The notes under the pieces are model-generated. The model was not told the origin of the DNA, made no database searches, and saw only the letters and a list, made by a program, of their open reading frames with translations. This document shows positions 16,718 through 26,688 of a stretch of 64,000 nucleotides of DNA, in pieces. Both the position numbers and the translations under genes were made by a program. Origin of the DNA: Sinorhizobium kostiense (GTDB taxonomy: Bacteria > Pseudomonadota > Alphaproteobacteria > Rhizobiales > Rhizobiaceae); assembly GCF_017874595.1 (NCBI RefSeq), contig NZ_JAGILA010000001.1, forward strand, positions 868,001 to 932,000, in the 5' to 3' direction. Positions within the stretch are counted from its first letter, which is position 1; every line of letters starts with the position of its first letter.

Positions 16718-18451
16718 TTAACCGAAGTCTTTCAGGAGCAATCCCAGGATCGCCAGGCTCAAGAGGATGGTCAGGCATTTCCAGAACAGCAGAGGGTCGC
16801 GATCCATTAGGGACTGCGGATGAGTCCCGACCAGTTTCGGGTTTGGATGTGAAAGGTCGTACACGAACTCAGACAATGCCTGATATCGCTTGGCGGGATC
16901 GGGATGGACTGCCTTGCGGATCGCCCCTTCCACCCAGTCCGGCACATCCGGCCGAATCTCTCGCAAGGTACCGAAACGCAGCTTCTGCTGCTGCTTGCGG
17001 TTCCTCGTTCGCGCCACGGCCGCCCCGTAAGGCAGTCGGCCGGTCAGCATCTGGTAGGCGATCACGCCCACCGAGAAGAGGTCCGACTGCTCGTTTCCCG
17101 TGGCTCCGACAAAATATTCCGGGGCCGCATATTGTACGGTGCCGAGTATGTCGCCGCGGTCGACACCTGGTGCCGCCTCGTTGAGGCCCGCCACCAAGGC
17201 CGAACCGAAATCGATGATTTTTACTGTCCCGCTTCGATCGATCATAAGGTTCTCGGGGCGCAGGTCCTGGTGGATGATCTCCTTTCGGTGGAGCGCGCGA
17301 AGGCCGTCAGCGATCTGGCCGATGATATCGCGCACGGCACGCAAATCGGCTTGCGGCCGGTCGGCCATCCATTGCGCAAGCGTCTCGCCGTCGACGAACT
17401 CGGTAACGAGGTAAAGGGATCGGCGCGGCTTCAGTGGCTGTCGGCTCTTCAACACATGCGCGCTCGAGATGCGGCGCGCGATCCATTCCTCCATCGCGAA
17501 GCGGCGAAGGTAGTTCTCGTCTTCGCGCATGTCTGCCGATGTAAACTTCAGGGCCACGGTTTCGCCGGTTTCCAGTCCGGTGGCCAGAAAGATATGGCTG
17601 CGGTGGCTTGCGTGGATCTGCCGGTGAATCTGGTAGCCCTCGAATTCACAGGAAACTCGGGGCAACGGCGCCGGCGGCAGCGAATCCGCTTTATCGAAAA
17701 CCGGCTCCAGGTCGTCTTCAGGCAGGCTCTCGATCCGGACGATCTGGATCGTCAGATTATCACTGCTTCCCGCTTCGTAGGCCGACGTGGCGATATCGGC
17801 CGCTATCGCAGAAAGATCGGTACCGGAGGCTATGGATGCCGCGATCTTGCGGGGCGATATGCTGTTGTGGATGCCGTCGGTCGTCAGTACGAAGAGGTCC
17901 CCTGGCTGAACATCCAGCCGGCGGTAATCAATCTCGATGGACGGGAGCAACCCCAGCGCTCGGCCCAGATAGCTCTCGCTTTGCGACGGCGCCAGGCGAT
18001 GATCGGTCGTCAGCGGTTCAAGACTGCGGCCGGATAGACGCCAGATGCGGCTGTCGCCCACATGAAAAAGATGAGCCCTCCGTCCCTTCAGCACGAGCGC
18101 CGAAAACGTCGTCACATGAGCGTGGTCGCGATCCTCGATGCCTCGGTTCTGGGCGTTGAGCCAGGAATTGGTCGCCTCGATGACGCGGCTCGCAGCTGTC
18201 TTCACGGTCCAGGCGTCGGAGGTGCAGTAATAGTCGGTCAGGAAGCTCTTGACCGCAGTCTCCGCGGCAATATGGCTGACAGGGCTCGAGGAGATGCCAT
18301 CGGCGATGGCAAGAGCGATGCCCTTCATCATAAGGGCGGCGTCGTTCGGAACGATGGCGCCGTAGAAATCCTGGTTGATCGTCTTGCGACCCGCTGCCGA
18401 GTGTTGGCCGATGGTGGCCGTGAGCCTGCCCCGGTCGAGAGACTTAAGCAT
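16718..18451 (-). CDS. Membrane-anchored PP2C phosphatase / Ser-Thr kinase fusion
   Basis: 577 residues. Residues 1-245 are a PP2C phosphatase with all metal-binding Asp motifs (NQD at 28, ADG at 51, GDSRIW, TTDG at 192, SSDN at 231). Residues about 270-535 are a Hanks-type kinase with VALK (K302), catalytic loop HQDLRPENL (394-402; HQD replaces HRD), DFG (414-416) and APE (443-445). The nucleotide-binding loop reads IHASHRSHIF and lacks the usual GxGxxG. A single C-terminal helix (about 554-574) anchors it to the membrane. It lies between the FNT channel gene and nasA, 65 bp after the former. From memory, a similar kinase sits in Pseudomonas nitrate assimilation clusters. Its target is unknown; transporter or nitrate reductase control is inference. 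Confidence 0.92.
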   Translation of the reverse strand: MLKSLDRGRLTATIGQHSAAGRKTINQDFYGAIVPNDAALMMKGIALAIADGISSSPVSHIAAETAVKSFLTDYYCTSDAWTVKTAASRVIEATNSWLNAQNRGIEDRDHAHVTTFSALVLKGRRAHLFHVGDSRIWRLSGRSLEPLTTDHRLAPSQSESYLGRALGLLPSIEIDYRRLDVQPGDLFVLTTDGIHNSISPRKIAASIASGTDLSAIAADIATSAYEAGSSDNLTIQIVRIESLPEDDLEPVFDKADSLPPAPLPRVSCEFEGYQIHRQIHASHRSHIFLATGLETGETVALKFTSADMREDENYLRRFAMEEWIARRISSAHVLKSRQPLKPRRSLYLVTEFVDGETLAQWMADRPQADLRAVRDIIGQIADGLRALHRKEIIHQDLRPENLMIDRSGTVKIIDFGSALVAGLNEAAPGVDRGDILGTVQYAAPEYFVGATGNEQSDLFSVGVIAYQMLTGRLPYGAAVARTRNRKQQQKLRFGTLREIRPDVPDWVEGAIRKAVHPDPAKRYQALSEFVYDLSHPNPKLVGTHPQSLMDRDPLLFWKCLTILLSLAILGLLLKDFG

Positions 18452-18516
18452 CCATTCTTCCCAACGAGAAGCGGTCCCGCTGTCTTCTGGCGGGACCGGC
18501 TGGCAACGGGTTCAGT

Positions 18517-19362
18517 TCACTCGGCTGCGACAAAGCGTGCGGCGGAGTTTTCGGCCGCGTTGCGGTTCGGCGAGGTCTTGTAGTGGGTAGCGTAGATCAT
18601 GCCACCGACGAAGGTAAGGCCGCCGACGAGGTTTCCGACCACAGTCGGGATCTCATTCCAGAGGAAATAGTCCATCCAGGTGAACTGACCGCCGAGCATG
18701 ATGCCTGAAGGGAAGAGATACATGTTGACGATCGAGTGCTCGAAGCCAAGATAAAAGAAGATCAGGATCGGCATCCACATGGCAATGACCTTGCCGGAAA
18801 CCGAGTTCGACATCATTGCCGCGACGACGCCGGTCGAGACCATCCAGTTGCACATGACAGCCCGCACAAAGAGCGTCAACATGCCAGCGGCTCCAGCCGC
18901 CGCATAGCCGAGCGTCCGCGACTCACCGATCGTTCCTATCTTTTGACCAATCGCGTTCGGCTCCTGCGAAAAGCCCATGGTGAAGATGATTGCCATGAAG
19001 ACTGCGGTCGTCAGCGCGCCGGCAAAGTTGCCGACAAAGACGAGGCCCCAGTTGCGCAGCACCCCGCCGATCGTCACGCCTGGCCGCTTGGCGATCAGCG
19101 CCAGCGGCGCCAGCGTGAACACGCCGGTCAGCAGATCGAAGCCCATCAGATAGAGCATGCAGAAGCCGACCGGAAAGAGCAACGCGCCGATCAGCGGCTC
19201 TCCGGTATTGACGGTGATCGTGACCGCGAACGCCGCTGCGAGCGCCAGGATGGCACCGGCCATATAGGCGCGGATCAGAGTGTCCTTCGTGGACATGAAG
19301 ACTTTGGACTCGCCCGCATCTATCATTTTCGTGGCGAATTCCTGGGGTGCTACATAGGACAT
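18517..19362 (-). CDS. Formate/nitrite transporter (FNT) family channel
   Basis: 281 residues with six membrane spans. It starts with the FNT-type SYVAPQEFATKMIDAGESK and has the conserved LYLMGFDLLTGVF and NWGLVFVGNFAGA loops and the central-pore FEHSIVNMYLFP with its His. In this context it most likely moves nitrite (NirC/NirC-like), either retrieving or releasing surplus nitrite. It begins 29 bp after nirD in the same direction. Formate or other small anions cannot be excluded from sequence alone. Confidence 0.9.
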   Translation of the reverse strand: MSYVAPQEFATKMIDAGESKVFMSTKDTLIRAYMAGAILALAAAFAVTITVNTGEPLIGALLFPVGFCMLYLMGFDLLTGVFTLAPLALIAKRPGVTIGGVLRNWGLVFVGNFAGALTTAVFMAIIFTMGFSQEPNAIGQKIGTIGESRTLGYAAAGAAGMLTLFVRAVMCNWMVSTGVVAAMMSNSVSGKVIAMWMPILIFFYLGFEHSIVNMYLFPSGIMLGGQFTWMDYFLWNEIPTVVGNLVGGLTFVGGMIYATHYKTSPNRNAAENSAARFVAAE

Positions 19363-19391
19363 CGCGTTTCCTTTTTCGCGTTCGGCAACGA

Positions 19392-19745
19392 CTAGCGAGC
19401 CGCAAAGTTGGTTTTCAGGTCGAGATAGATTTCTCGGCCCTCTATGCGGACCGGGAAGGTTGATGTCCTTCCTTCGTCCGCGCCTTGGGCCACTCCGGTT
19501 TCAAGCGAAATCACCCAGTTGTGGAGCGGACAGGTGACGCAACCGTCATGTACGATCCCCTCGCTGAGCGGCCCGTTCTTGTGCGGGCATTTGTCTTCCA
19601 ATGCGAAAATCCGATCATCGATTGTCCTGAAGACCGCTATTTTCGTTTCGCCATTGCGGACGCGGCGCGAACCCTGCCGTGGAATATCGTCGACTGTGCC
19701 GACCAGAATCCACGCGGCTTCAGTTGCAAGATTGTGAGCGTTCAT
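19392..19745 (-). CDS. nirD: Nitrite reductase small subunit (Rieske-like)
   Basis: 117 residues. The start ATG overlaps the nirB stop (ATGA), which fixes it. The Rieske [2Fe-2S] ligands appear as CPH (residues 53-55) and CPLH (72-75), with the ISLETG tail typical of NirD forms that keep the cluster. It is the electron-transfer partner of NirB in the cytoplasmic reduction of nitrite to ammonium. Confidence 0.95.
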   Translation of the reverse strand: MNAHNLATEAAWILVGTVDDIPRQGSRRVRNGETKIAVFRTIDDRIFALEDKCPHKNGPLSEGIVHDGCVTCPLHNWVISLETGVAQGADEGRTSTFPVRIEGREIYLDLKTNFAAR

Positions 19746-22189
19746 TCCGCTGCTTCCTTCTGAATGACGGCCATCGGCCGGAACTCGTGCTTGTCCTTGC
19801 CGGAGACGCGCTCCGACCAGGGGTCGACCTGGGCGAATTTCTGGCTGAAAACGAAGCGCTCGAAATAGGCTTTCCGCTTTTCCGCATCGTCCATGATCTG
19901 CCGACGGATCTCGTCGAGGCCGACGCGCTTCGCCCATTTGTAGATACGTTCGAGATAGCGCGCCTGCTCGCGATACATCTGGGTCAGCGCGACGATGTGC
20001 TCGAGCGCCTCGTCCTCGGTCTTGACGAGCCCCAGCACCTCCGTGCCCTTGATGTCGAGGCCGGCGGCGCCGGCGAAGTGGATCTCGTATCCGGAATCGA
20101 CGCAGATGACGCCGACGTCCTTGCAGGTCGCTTCGGCACAGTTGCGCGGGCAGCCGGAGACGGCCATCTTGACCTTGGCCGGCGTCCATGAGCCCCACAT
20201 GAACTTCTCGATGCGGATGCCGAGCCCCGTCGAGTCCTGGGTGCCGAAGCGGCACCAGTCGGAGCCGACACAGGTCTTCACCGTCCGCAGGCCCTTGGCG
20301 TATGCCTGGCCGGAGACGAAGCCGGCCTTGCCGAGGTCGGCCCAGACGGCCGGCAAGTCCTCTTTTTCGATGCCGAGCAGGTCGATGCGTTGTCCGCCGG
20401 TCACCTTGACCAGCGGTACGTTGAACTTGTCGACGACGTCGGCGATCGCGCGCAGTTCCTTCGAACTGGTGACCCCGCCCCACATGCGCGGCACGACCGA
20501 ATAGGTCCCGTCCTTCTGGATATTGGCGTGGACGCGTTCGTTGATGAAACGCGACTGGTAGTCGTCGGCATATTCATCCGGCCAATCGCAGACGAGATAA
20601 TAGTTGAGCGCCGGGCGACATTTGGCGCAGCCGCAGGAGGTCTTCCACTCGAGCTCCTGCATGACGGCGGGAATGGTCTTCAGTCTCTTCGCCTTGATCA
20701 GTCGGCGGACATCGTCGTGGCCGAGGTCGGTGCAGTTGCACATCGGCTGGACGGCGGCCGGGTTGTAGCTATCGCCGAGGGTGAGCGACATCAGCTGCTC
20801 GACAAGGCCGGTGCAGGAGCCGCAGGAGGCCGATGCCTTGGTGTGAGCGCGTACCTCGTCGAGCGAGGTCAGGCCCTTGCCCTTGATCGTCGAGACGATC
20901 TTGCCCTTGCAGACGCCGTTGCAGCCGCAGATTTCCGCATCATCCGGCAAGGCTGCAACGGCCGCCGTAGGGTCCAGGGGAGCACCCCCCTGGTAGGCCT
21001 GGCCGAAGATCAGGGTATCGCGCATTTCGGAAATGTCGGTTGCGCGCTTCAACAGGTCATTGAACCAGGCGCCGTCGGCGGTATCGCCGTAGAGCACCGT
21101 GCCGATGATGCGATTGTCTTTCAGTACCAGGCGCTTGTAGATGCCGGCGGTGGCGTCGCGCAGCACGATCTCCTCGCGGCCGTCGCCATCGGCGAAGTCG
21201 CCGACCGAGTATAGGTTGATGCCGGTCACCTTGAGCTTCGTCGGTGTATCGGAATGCACGAAGGCGGCGCTGCGGTCACCGGCGAGATGCGACGCTGCGA
21301 CGCGTGCCATTTCATAGAGCGGCGCCACAAGTCCGTAGACCATGCCGCCAACTTCGGCGCATTCGCCAAGCGCCATGATGTCTCCGTCGGAGGTCTGCAT
21401 GCCGGCGTCGACGACGATGCCGCGGTTGATGGCAAGGCCCGCCTCCTTGGCAAGGCCGGCATTCGGCCGAATCCCGACCGCCATTACCACGAGCGTCGCC
21501 GGGATGACCCGGCCGTCGTCAAGCTCGATCCCCTCGACCTTGGTCTCGCCGAGGATTCGCTTGGTGTTCGCCTTGGTCAGAACCCTGATGCCGCGCTCCT
21601 CGACCGCCTTTTGCAGAAGGTAGCCGGCGGCGGGGTCGAGCTGGCGCTCCATCAGCGTCGGCATCACGTGCAACACGGTCACGTCCATGCCACGCGCTTT
21701 CAGGCCGGCTGCCGCCTCAAGCCCCAGCAGGCCGCCGCCGATCACCACCGCTTTCTCGCGGGATTGCGCAGCCAGCAGCATCGCCTGCACGTCGTCGAGA
21801 TCGCGATAGGTGATGACACCCTGCAGGTCCTTGCCGGGCACCGGAATGATGAAGGGCACCGAACCGGTGGCGATCACCAGCTTGTCGTAGCTTTCCGTGA
21901 CCCCGTGATCGGAGGTGACCGTCTTCGTCTTGCGGTCGATCGCGATGATCTTGTGGCCCTTGTAGAGGGTGATGCCGTGCTTGATGTACCATCCGTCGCC
22001 GTGGATGATGATCTCTTCGTAATCCTTCTCGCCGGACAGTACCGGCGAGAGCATGATGCGGTCGTAATTGACGCGTGGCTCGGCGTTGAAGATCGTCACC
22101 TCGTAGCGCCCGGGCGCCTTCTCGAAGAGCTCTTCCAGCATGCGCCCCGGCGCCATGCCGTTGCCAACAATCACCAGTTTCTCGGTCAT
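19742..22189 (-). CDS. nirB: NAD(P)H-dependent nitrite reductase large subunit
   Basis: 815 residues, full length. An N-terminal FAD/NAD(P) oxidoreductase domain (VIVGNGMAPGRMLEEL; second GGGLLGLEAA fold near 150) is followed by BFD-like cluster domains (CGCNGVCKGKIV ... CGSCTGLVEQ, and a second set CNCTDL ... CGCAKCRPALNYY). The C-terminal siroheme/[4Fe-4S] centre is TCVGSDWCRFG ... SGCPRNCAEA. It reduces nitrite to ammonium with six electrons. It follows the fused ATPase gene by 4 bp and overlaps nirD. Siroheme supply is presumably through cysG downstream. Confidence 0.96.
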   Translation of the reverse strand: MTEKLVIVGNGMAPGRMLEELFEKAPGRYEVTIFNAEPRVNYDRIMLSPVLSGEKDYEEIIIHGDGWYIKHGITLYKGHKIIAIDRKTKTVTSDHGVTESYDKLVIATGSVPFIIPVPGKDLQGVITYRDLDDVQAMLLAAQSREKAVVIGGGLLGLEAAAGLKARGMDVTVLHVMPTLMERQLDPAAGYLLQKAVEERGIRVLTKANTKRILGETKVEGIELDDGRVIPATLVVMAVGIRPNAGLAKEAGLAINRGIVVDAGMQTSDGDIMALGECAEVGGMVYGLVAPLYEMARVAASHLAGDRSAAFVHSDTPTKLKVTGINLYSVGDFADGDGREEIVLRDATAGIYKRLVLKDNRIIGTVLYGDTADGAWFNDLLKRATDISEMRDTLIFGQAYQGGAPLDPTAAVAALPDDAEICGCNGVCKGKIVSTIKGKGLTSLDEVRAHTKASASCGSCTGLVEQLMSLTLGDSYNPAAVQPMCNCTDLGHDDVRRLIKAKRLKTIPAVMQELEWKTSCGCAKCRPALNYYLVCDWPDEYADDYQSRFINERVHANIQKDGTYSVVPRMWGGVTSSKELRAIADVVDKFNVPLVKVTGGQRIDLLGIEKEDLPAVWADLGKAGFVSGQAYAKGLRTVKTCVGSDWCRFGTQDSTGLGIRIEKFMWGSWTPAKVKMAVSGCPRNCAEATCKDVGVICVDSGYEIHFAGAAGLDIKGTEVLGLVKTEDEALEHIVALTQMYREQARYLERIYKWAKRVGLDEIRRQIMDDAEKRKAYFERFVFSQKFAQVDPWSERVSGKDKHEFRPMAVIQKEAAE

Positions 22190-22193
22190 TCCA

Positions 22194-23963
22194 TTACTCC
22201 GCGGCTTGTTTCTTGAGGGGCTGGGCGGACAACGTCGTTCGGGCGGCGCGCTTTGCCCGGATCGCTTCCAGATGTTCGGGAGAGGGATTGGCGCCGCCTT
22301 CGTAGGCCTCGAGGAAGTCCAAGAGTTCCTCGCGATAGGCGTAGTAATCGGGGTGGGACAGGAGCTCCTTGCGCGAGCGCGGTCGCGGCAGGTTCACCTC
22401 CATGATGTTGCCAATCCGGGCATTCGGGCCGTTCGACATCATCACCACCCGGTCTGCGAGCAGTATCGCCTCGTCGACGTCGTGGGTGACGCAGATCGCC
22501 GTCACCTGCGTCCGCTTCCAGACATCCATCAGCACCTCCTGCAGTTCCCAACGGGTGAGGCTGTCGAGCATGCCGAAAGGCTCGTCGAGGAGAAGCAGCT
22601 TCGGCGAAAGCGCGAATGCGCGGGCAATCCCGACGCGCTGCTTCATGCCGTTCGAGAGATCGGCCGCAAGACGGTGCATGGCATCGCCCAATCCGACGCG
22701 CTGGAGATAATATTCGACGACGTCGCGGCGCTCGGCAGCCGTGGCGTCGGGATAGACGCGGTCGACACCGAGCGCGACGTTTTCCCTCGCGGTCAGCCAG
22801 GGAAGCAGCGACGGTGCCTGGAAGACCACCGCACGGTCCGGACCGGCGCCCGAGATCTCGCGCCCGTCGAGGATGATGCCACCGGACGAGATCGGATTGA
22901 GACCGGCCATCATCGACAGCACGGTAGACTTGCCGCACCCAGAATGGCCGATGATCGAGATGAATTCGCCCTTGTTCATTTTGAGGTTGAAACCATCGAC
23001 GACCGTCAGCGGCCCCTTCGGCGTTGGATAGACCTTGCGGACCTCGAAGAACTCGACATAGCTCTTCTCGATCGCCGAATGCGCTTTACGCGCGTAGGCG
23101 TCGGGGAGCTTCGCCGGCTTCTGCGTTATCGGAACCACGTTCGGCAGGGTGACAGCGGCCGCGCCTTCGGCACTCCGACCGGCGCCGAGATCCATCAGAT
23201 ACTCGGTGACGGCGCCGCGCAGGCGGATGAATTCGGCATTGGAGTTCATTTCCGCGCGGTCGCGCGGCCGCGGCAGCTTCACCTCGAAGCTCGAGCCCAG
23301 CGTCGCCTTCGGTCCGGGCGTCAGGGGGATGATCCGGTCGGCGAGAAGGATCGCCTCATCGACATCATTGGTGATGAGGATGATGGTCTTCTTCTCCTTG
23401 GACGAGATTACGGCGAATTCATCCTGCAGCTTCGAGCGCGTCAGTGCATCGAGCGCCGACAGCGGTTCGTCGAGCAGCAGCACCTCCGGCTGCATTGCCA
23501 AGGCTCTCGCGACCGCCACGCGCTGGCGCATGCCGCCGGAAAGCTCTGCCGGCCTCCGTTCGGTCGCATGCGACAGGCCCACCATCTCGACGTAGTTCCG
23601 GACGATCTCCGCCCGTTCCGCCTTGCTCTTGCCGGTATGCACGGCATCGACGGCGAGGGCGACATTCGCCCGGACCGAAAGCCACGGCATCAGCGAATAG
23701 GACTGGAAGACGACGCCGCGCTCGGGGCCCGGCCCGGACACTTCCTTGTTGCGGAAGAGCACGGCGCCGCTATCGGGCGCCGTCAGGCCGGCGAGCAGGG
23801 AGATCAGGGTGGACTTTCCCGAGCCTGAAAAACCGACGATTGCGATGAATTCGCCTTCCTGCACCTTGAGGTTTGCGCCCGAAAGCACTTCGTTCAGCGA
23901 CTTGCCCTCGCCGAAGGATTTCGAGACGTCGCTCAGTTCAAGAATAGTCCCGTCAAGAGTCAT
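22194..23963 (-). CDS. nrtC: Nitrate ABC transporter ATPase, two complete ABC domains fused
   Basis: 589 residues from the ATG at 23963, which has AGGAGG upstream; the longer reading adds 17 Arg/Pro-rich residues. First ABC domain: Walker [10 protein letters not shown], signature LSGGM, Walker [12 protein letters not shown]. Second domain (from about residue 300): Walker [10 protein letters not shown], signature LSNGM, Walker [12 protein letters not shown]. Both look catalytically complete, so a single chain replaces the NrtC/NrtD pair. Unlike cyanobacterial NrtC it lacks a C-terminal NrtA-like sensor domain; the end is a short charged tail. It starts 10 bp after the permease. Confidence 0.93.
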   Translation of the reverse strand: MTLDGTILELSDVSKSFGEGKSLNEVLSGANLKVQEGEFIAIVGFSGSGKSTLISLLAGLTAPDSGAVLFRNKEVSGPGPERGVVFQSYSLMPWLSVRANVALAVDAVHTGKSKAERAEIVRNYVEMVGLSHATERRPAELSGGMRQRVAVARALAMQPEVLLLDEPLSALDALTRSKLQDEFAVISSKEKKTIILITNDVDEAILLADRIIPLTPGPKATLGSSFEVKLPRPRDRAEMNSNAEFIRLRGAVTEYLMDLGAGRSAEGAAAVTLPNVVPITQKPAKLPDAYARKAHSAIEKSYVEFFEVRKVYPTPKGPLTVVDGFNLKMNKGEFISIIGHSGCGKSTVLSMMAGLNPISSGGIILDGREISGAGPDRAVVFQAPSLLPWLTARENVALGVDRVYPDATAAERRDVVEYYLQRVGLGDAMHRLAADLSNGMKQRVGIARAFALSPKLLLLDEPFGMLDSLTRWELQEVLMDVWKRTQVTAICVTHDVDEAILLADRVVMMSNGPNARIGNIMEVNLPRPRSRKELLSHPDYYAYREELLDFLEAYEGGANPSPEHLEAIRAKRAARTTLSAQPLKKQAAE

Positions 23964-23973
23964 GGGGCGCCTC

Positions 23974-25047
23974 CTACCGGTTCGTCGAGAAGGTAAAGGC
24001 GGACTGCAGCGCATACATGATGCGGTCCAGCATGAAGCCGATGATGCCGATCGTGAGCACCGCGACCATGATGCGGGCGAGCGACTCGGAGGAACCGTTC
24101 TGGAATTCGTCCCAGACGAACTTCCCGAGACCGGGGTTCTGCGCGAGCATCTCCGCGGCGATCAGCACCATCCAGCCGACGCCCAGCGACAGGCGGAGGC
24201 CGGTGAAGATCAGGGGCAGGGCGGAAGGAAGCACCAGCTTGCGGATCGTCGTCGCGGTGGAGAGCTGCAGCACCTTGCCGACATTCACCAGGTCCTTGTC
24301 GATGGATGCGACGCCGAGCGCCGTGTTGATCAGCGTCGGCCACAGCGAACAGAGGGTCACTGTGATGGCCGAGATCACCAGCGACTTCGGCAAGAGGCTC
24401 GAAGGATCGACGTAAAGAGCCGACACCACCATGGTGACGATCGGCAGCCACGCGAGCGGCGAGACCGGCTTGAAGATCTGAATCAGCGGATTGATGGCGC
24501 CGTTGATCGTCTTCGACAGGCCGGAGGCGATGCCGACCGGCACGGCGACGATCGTCGCGATGATGAAGCCGAGGCCGACGGTGATCAGCGACGTGGCGAT
24601 CTGATCGAGATAGGTGGGCTTGCCGGTGAAGACGCGATGCTTGACCTGGTGCGCCTTTCCCTCGGCGACGAGCTTGGCGTTGCGCTCGTCCTGCCGGGCA
24701 TAGAAGGCATCGGCTTTCTGCCGTTCCGCGAAGTGGTCCTTCAGCAGCACACTCGCCTGTTCGAACACCGCCACCGGGCCTGGAATGGCACCGAGCGACG
24801 TCTGGACCTTGGGCGCCAGCAAGCCCCAGAGCGCGAGAAAGAAGAGGATGCCGGCGAGAGGCACGAGAAGCACCTTGCGGATCTCCGACATCTGCTCGGC
24901 GATATTGTCGCCGGCCGCGATGCGCAGGATCGGGGTCACCCAGCCAAGGCCGAGCACGTTGAGCCAGCTGCCGGCCTTGTTGATCCGCTGGAACAGGCGC
25001 TCGCGTCGCGCAAGTCTCGCATCGGCCACGGTGATCGCTTCAGTCAT
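23974..25047 (-). CDS. nrtB: Nitrate ABC transporter permease
   Basis: 357 residues, with an unusually long N-terminal region before the BPD_transp_1 core. The core has the NrtB/SsuC-type loop (AGSD-like region [18 protein letters not shown] and [32 protein letters not shown]). Six core helices, with two additional hydrophobic stretches at about 60-85. It moves nitrate or nitrite across the inner membrane with NrtA and the fused ATPase. It follows nrtA by 72 bp. Confidence 0.93.
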   Translation of the reverse strand: MTEAITVADARLARRERLFQRINKAGSWLNVLGLGWVTPILRIAAGDNIAEQMSEIRKVLLVPLAGILFFLALWGLLAPKVQTSLGAIPGPVAVFEQASVLLKDHFAERQKADAFYARQDERNAKLVAEGKAHQVKHRVFTGKPTYLDQIATSLITVGLGFIIATIVAVPVGIASGLSKTINGAINPLIQIFKPVSPLAWLPIVTMVVSALYVDPSSLLPKSLVISAITVTLCSLWPTLINTALGVASIDKDLVNVGKVLQLSTATTIRKLVLPSALPLIFTGLRLSLGVGWMVLIAAEMLAQNPGLGKFVWDEFQNGSSESLARIMVAVLTIGIIGFMLDRIMYALQSAFTFSTNR

Positions 25048-25119
25048 GAATTCGTCTCATCTGTTGGATGTGGGTCCAGGGACCGGCGGCGCCATCGAAT
25101 TTCACCGCCGGCCGCATGC

Positions 25120-26517
25120 TCAGCCGCCGACGACCTCGGAGCCGGAAATCGTCTGCTCTCCCTTCAGCCCGACCTTGAGCGAATCGATGTAGGCGTTCGG
25201 CGCTTTGCCGTCGTAGGAGACTCCGTCGATGAAGTCGGAGGTCGGTGCCTTGTAGCCGTCGGTACCGAAGGGGAACTCTTCCTTGCTGGCCTTGCCCTCT
25301 TCGATCAGCATCTCCGCGGCTTTCATGTAGATGTCGGGCAGATAGACGGATTTTGCGGTTTCCGCGTACCAGGCATCATCCTTGTGCTCGGCGATCTGGC
25401 CCCAGCGGCGCATCTGCGTCAGGTACCAGACGGCATCGGAGTAGTAGGGGTAGGTGGCGTAGTGGCGGAAGAAGACGTTGAAGTCCGGAACCTCGCGCTT
25501 GTCGCCCTTCTCGTATTCGAAGGTGCCGGTCATCGAGTTTGCGATGACGGCTGCGTCGGCGCCGACGTACTCGCTGCGTGAGAGGATTTCGACGGCTTCG
25601 CCCCGGTTGGCGTTGTCGTTCTCGTCAAGCCATTCGGCCGCCCGAATGAGCGCCTTCGTGAGCGCCAGCGTCGTGTTCGGATATTTCTCGGTGAACTCCT
25701 TGGTGAGGCCGAAAACCTTTTCCGGGTTGTTCTTCCAGATCTCGTAATCGGTAACGACCGGAACGCCGATGCCCTTGAACACGGCGGCCTGATTCCACGG
25801 TTCGCCGACGCTGTAGCCGAGGATGGTGCCCGCCTCCAGCGTTGCCGGCATCTGCGGCGGCGGCGTCACCGAGAGGAGCGCATCGGCCTTGATCTGGCCC
25901 GAAACGTCTTCCGGCGAATAGAAGCCCGGGTGGATGCCGCCCGCGGCCAGCCAATAGCGAAGCTCGTAATTGTGGGTGGAAACCGGAAAGACCATGCCGA
26001 GATTGAACGGCTTGCCCTGGGCCTTGAACTGATCCACCACCGGTTTCAGCGCGTCGGCCTTGATCGGGTGGACCGGCTTGCCATCATCGCCGACCGGAAC
26101 GTTTTCCTTCATCATCGCCCAGACCTCATTGGAGACGGTGATGCCGTTGCCGTTCAGGTCCATGGAGAAGGGGGTAACGATATGCGCCTTGGTGCCGAAG
26201 CCGATAGTGGCGGCAAGCGGCTGCCCCGCGAGCATGTGCGCGCCGTCCAGTTCGCCGGTGATCACGCGATCGAGCAGCACTTTCCAGTTGGCCTGGGGCT
26301 CGAGCGTGACGAACAGGCCCTCATCTTCGAAGAAACCTTTTTCATAGGCGATCGCCAACGGCGCCATGTCGGTGAGCTTGATGAAGCCGAGCTTGAGCTC
26401 GTCCTTTTCAAGCTCCAGCATCTCGGCCGACGCGAATGAGGCGGTACCAGCGTAGAACGCCGCCGCCAGGGCGGCGATAGAACACTTCGCGATCTTACCG
26501 GTGGAAGTCCTGCTCAT
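25120..26517 (-). CDS. nrtA: Nitrate-binding periplasmic protein
   Basis: 465 residues. The N-terminus has a long positively charged region and an Ala-rich signal ([18 protein letters not shown]), with cleavage likely before EMLEL. The mature part follows the NrtA pattern: [27 protein letters not shown], the [18 protein letters not shown] ligand loop, and [20 protein letters not shown]. It captures nitrate for NrtB and the fused ATPase. Expression appears to be controlled by the 325-bp leader upstream, which carries a sigma-54 site, an ANTAR-type hairpin and a terminator. Confidence 0.95.
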   Translation of the reverse strand: MSRTSTGKIAKCSIAALAAAFYAGTASFASAEMLELEKDELKLGFIKLTDMAPLAIAYEKGFFEDEGLFVTLEPQANWKVLLDRVITGELDGAHMLAGQPLAATIGFGTKAHIVTPFSMDLNGNGITVSNEVWAMMKENVPVGDDGKPVHPIKADALKPVVDQFKAQGKPFNLGMVFPVSTHNYELRYWLAAGGIHPGFYSPEDVSGQIKADALLSVTPPPQMPATLEAGTILGYSVGEPWNQAAVFKGIGVPVVTDYEIWKNNPEKVFGLTKEFTEKYPNTTLALTKALIRAAEWLDENDNANRGEAVEILSRSEYVGADAAVIANSMTGTFEYEKGDKREVPDFNVFFRHYATYPYYSDAVWYLTQMRRWGQIAEHKDDAWYAETAKSVYLPDIYMKAAEMLIEEGKASKEEFPFGTDGYKAPTSDFIDGVSYDGKAPNAYIDSLKVGLKGEQTISGSEVVGG

Positions 26518-26583
26518 GCTTTTCTCCTGTCTGCCGGCGATGGGAGTTCGCCTGCGGTTGCGACTTTTCAGGGCACAAAAGAA

Positions 26584-26648
26584 AAGGCTGCCAAACCGAC
26601 TTCCACGCTCTCCCTCGAATGAGAACGGGATCCCAGTTTGGCAGCCTT
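26584..26648 (-). terminator. Leader terminator upstream of nrtA (antitermination target)
   Basis: On the minus-strand transcript, arm AAGGCTGCCAAAC pairs perfectly with GTTTGGCAGCCTT (13 bp) around a 39-base loop, and is followed by TTTTCTTTTG. It lies 67 bp before the nrtA start and so would stop transcription before the gene unless prevented. With nasT just upstream this fits a nitrate-controlled antitermination switch. Confidence 0.75.
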
Positions 26649-26655
26649 GCCTTCA

Positions 26656-26673
26656 GCGCCCCCCATTGGGCGC
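26656..26673 (-). promoter_or_regulatory. ANTAR-type hexaloop hairpin in nrtA leader
   Basis: The transcript folds GCGCCC-AATGGG-GGGCGC: a perfect 6-bp stem with a six-base loop having A at position 1 and G at position 4, the known recognition pattern of ANTAR antiterminators such as NasT/NasR. It would start about 6 nt after the predicted transcription start and ends 7 nt before the terminator arm. A second, weak hairpin (GGC-AAGGCT-GCC, loop also A1/G4) overlaps the terminator arm. Confidence 0.65.
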
Positions 26674-26688
26674 GGTCGTGGAGCACGT

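Noticed and set aside
22140..25581. Two long plus-strand open frames (562 and 611 codons) opposite the nitrate ATPase and permease genes
   Set aside because: They mirror strongly supported ABC genes on the minus strand and show Arg/Asp/His-rich low-complexity composition without domains. They arise from high-GC codon bias.
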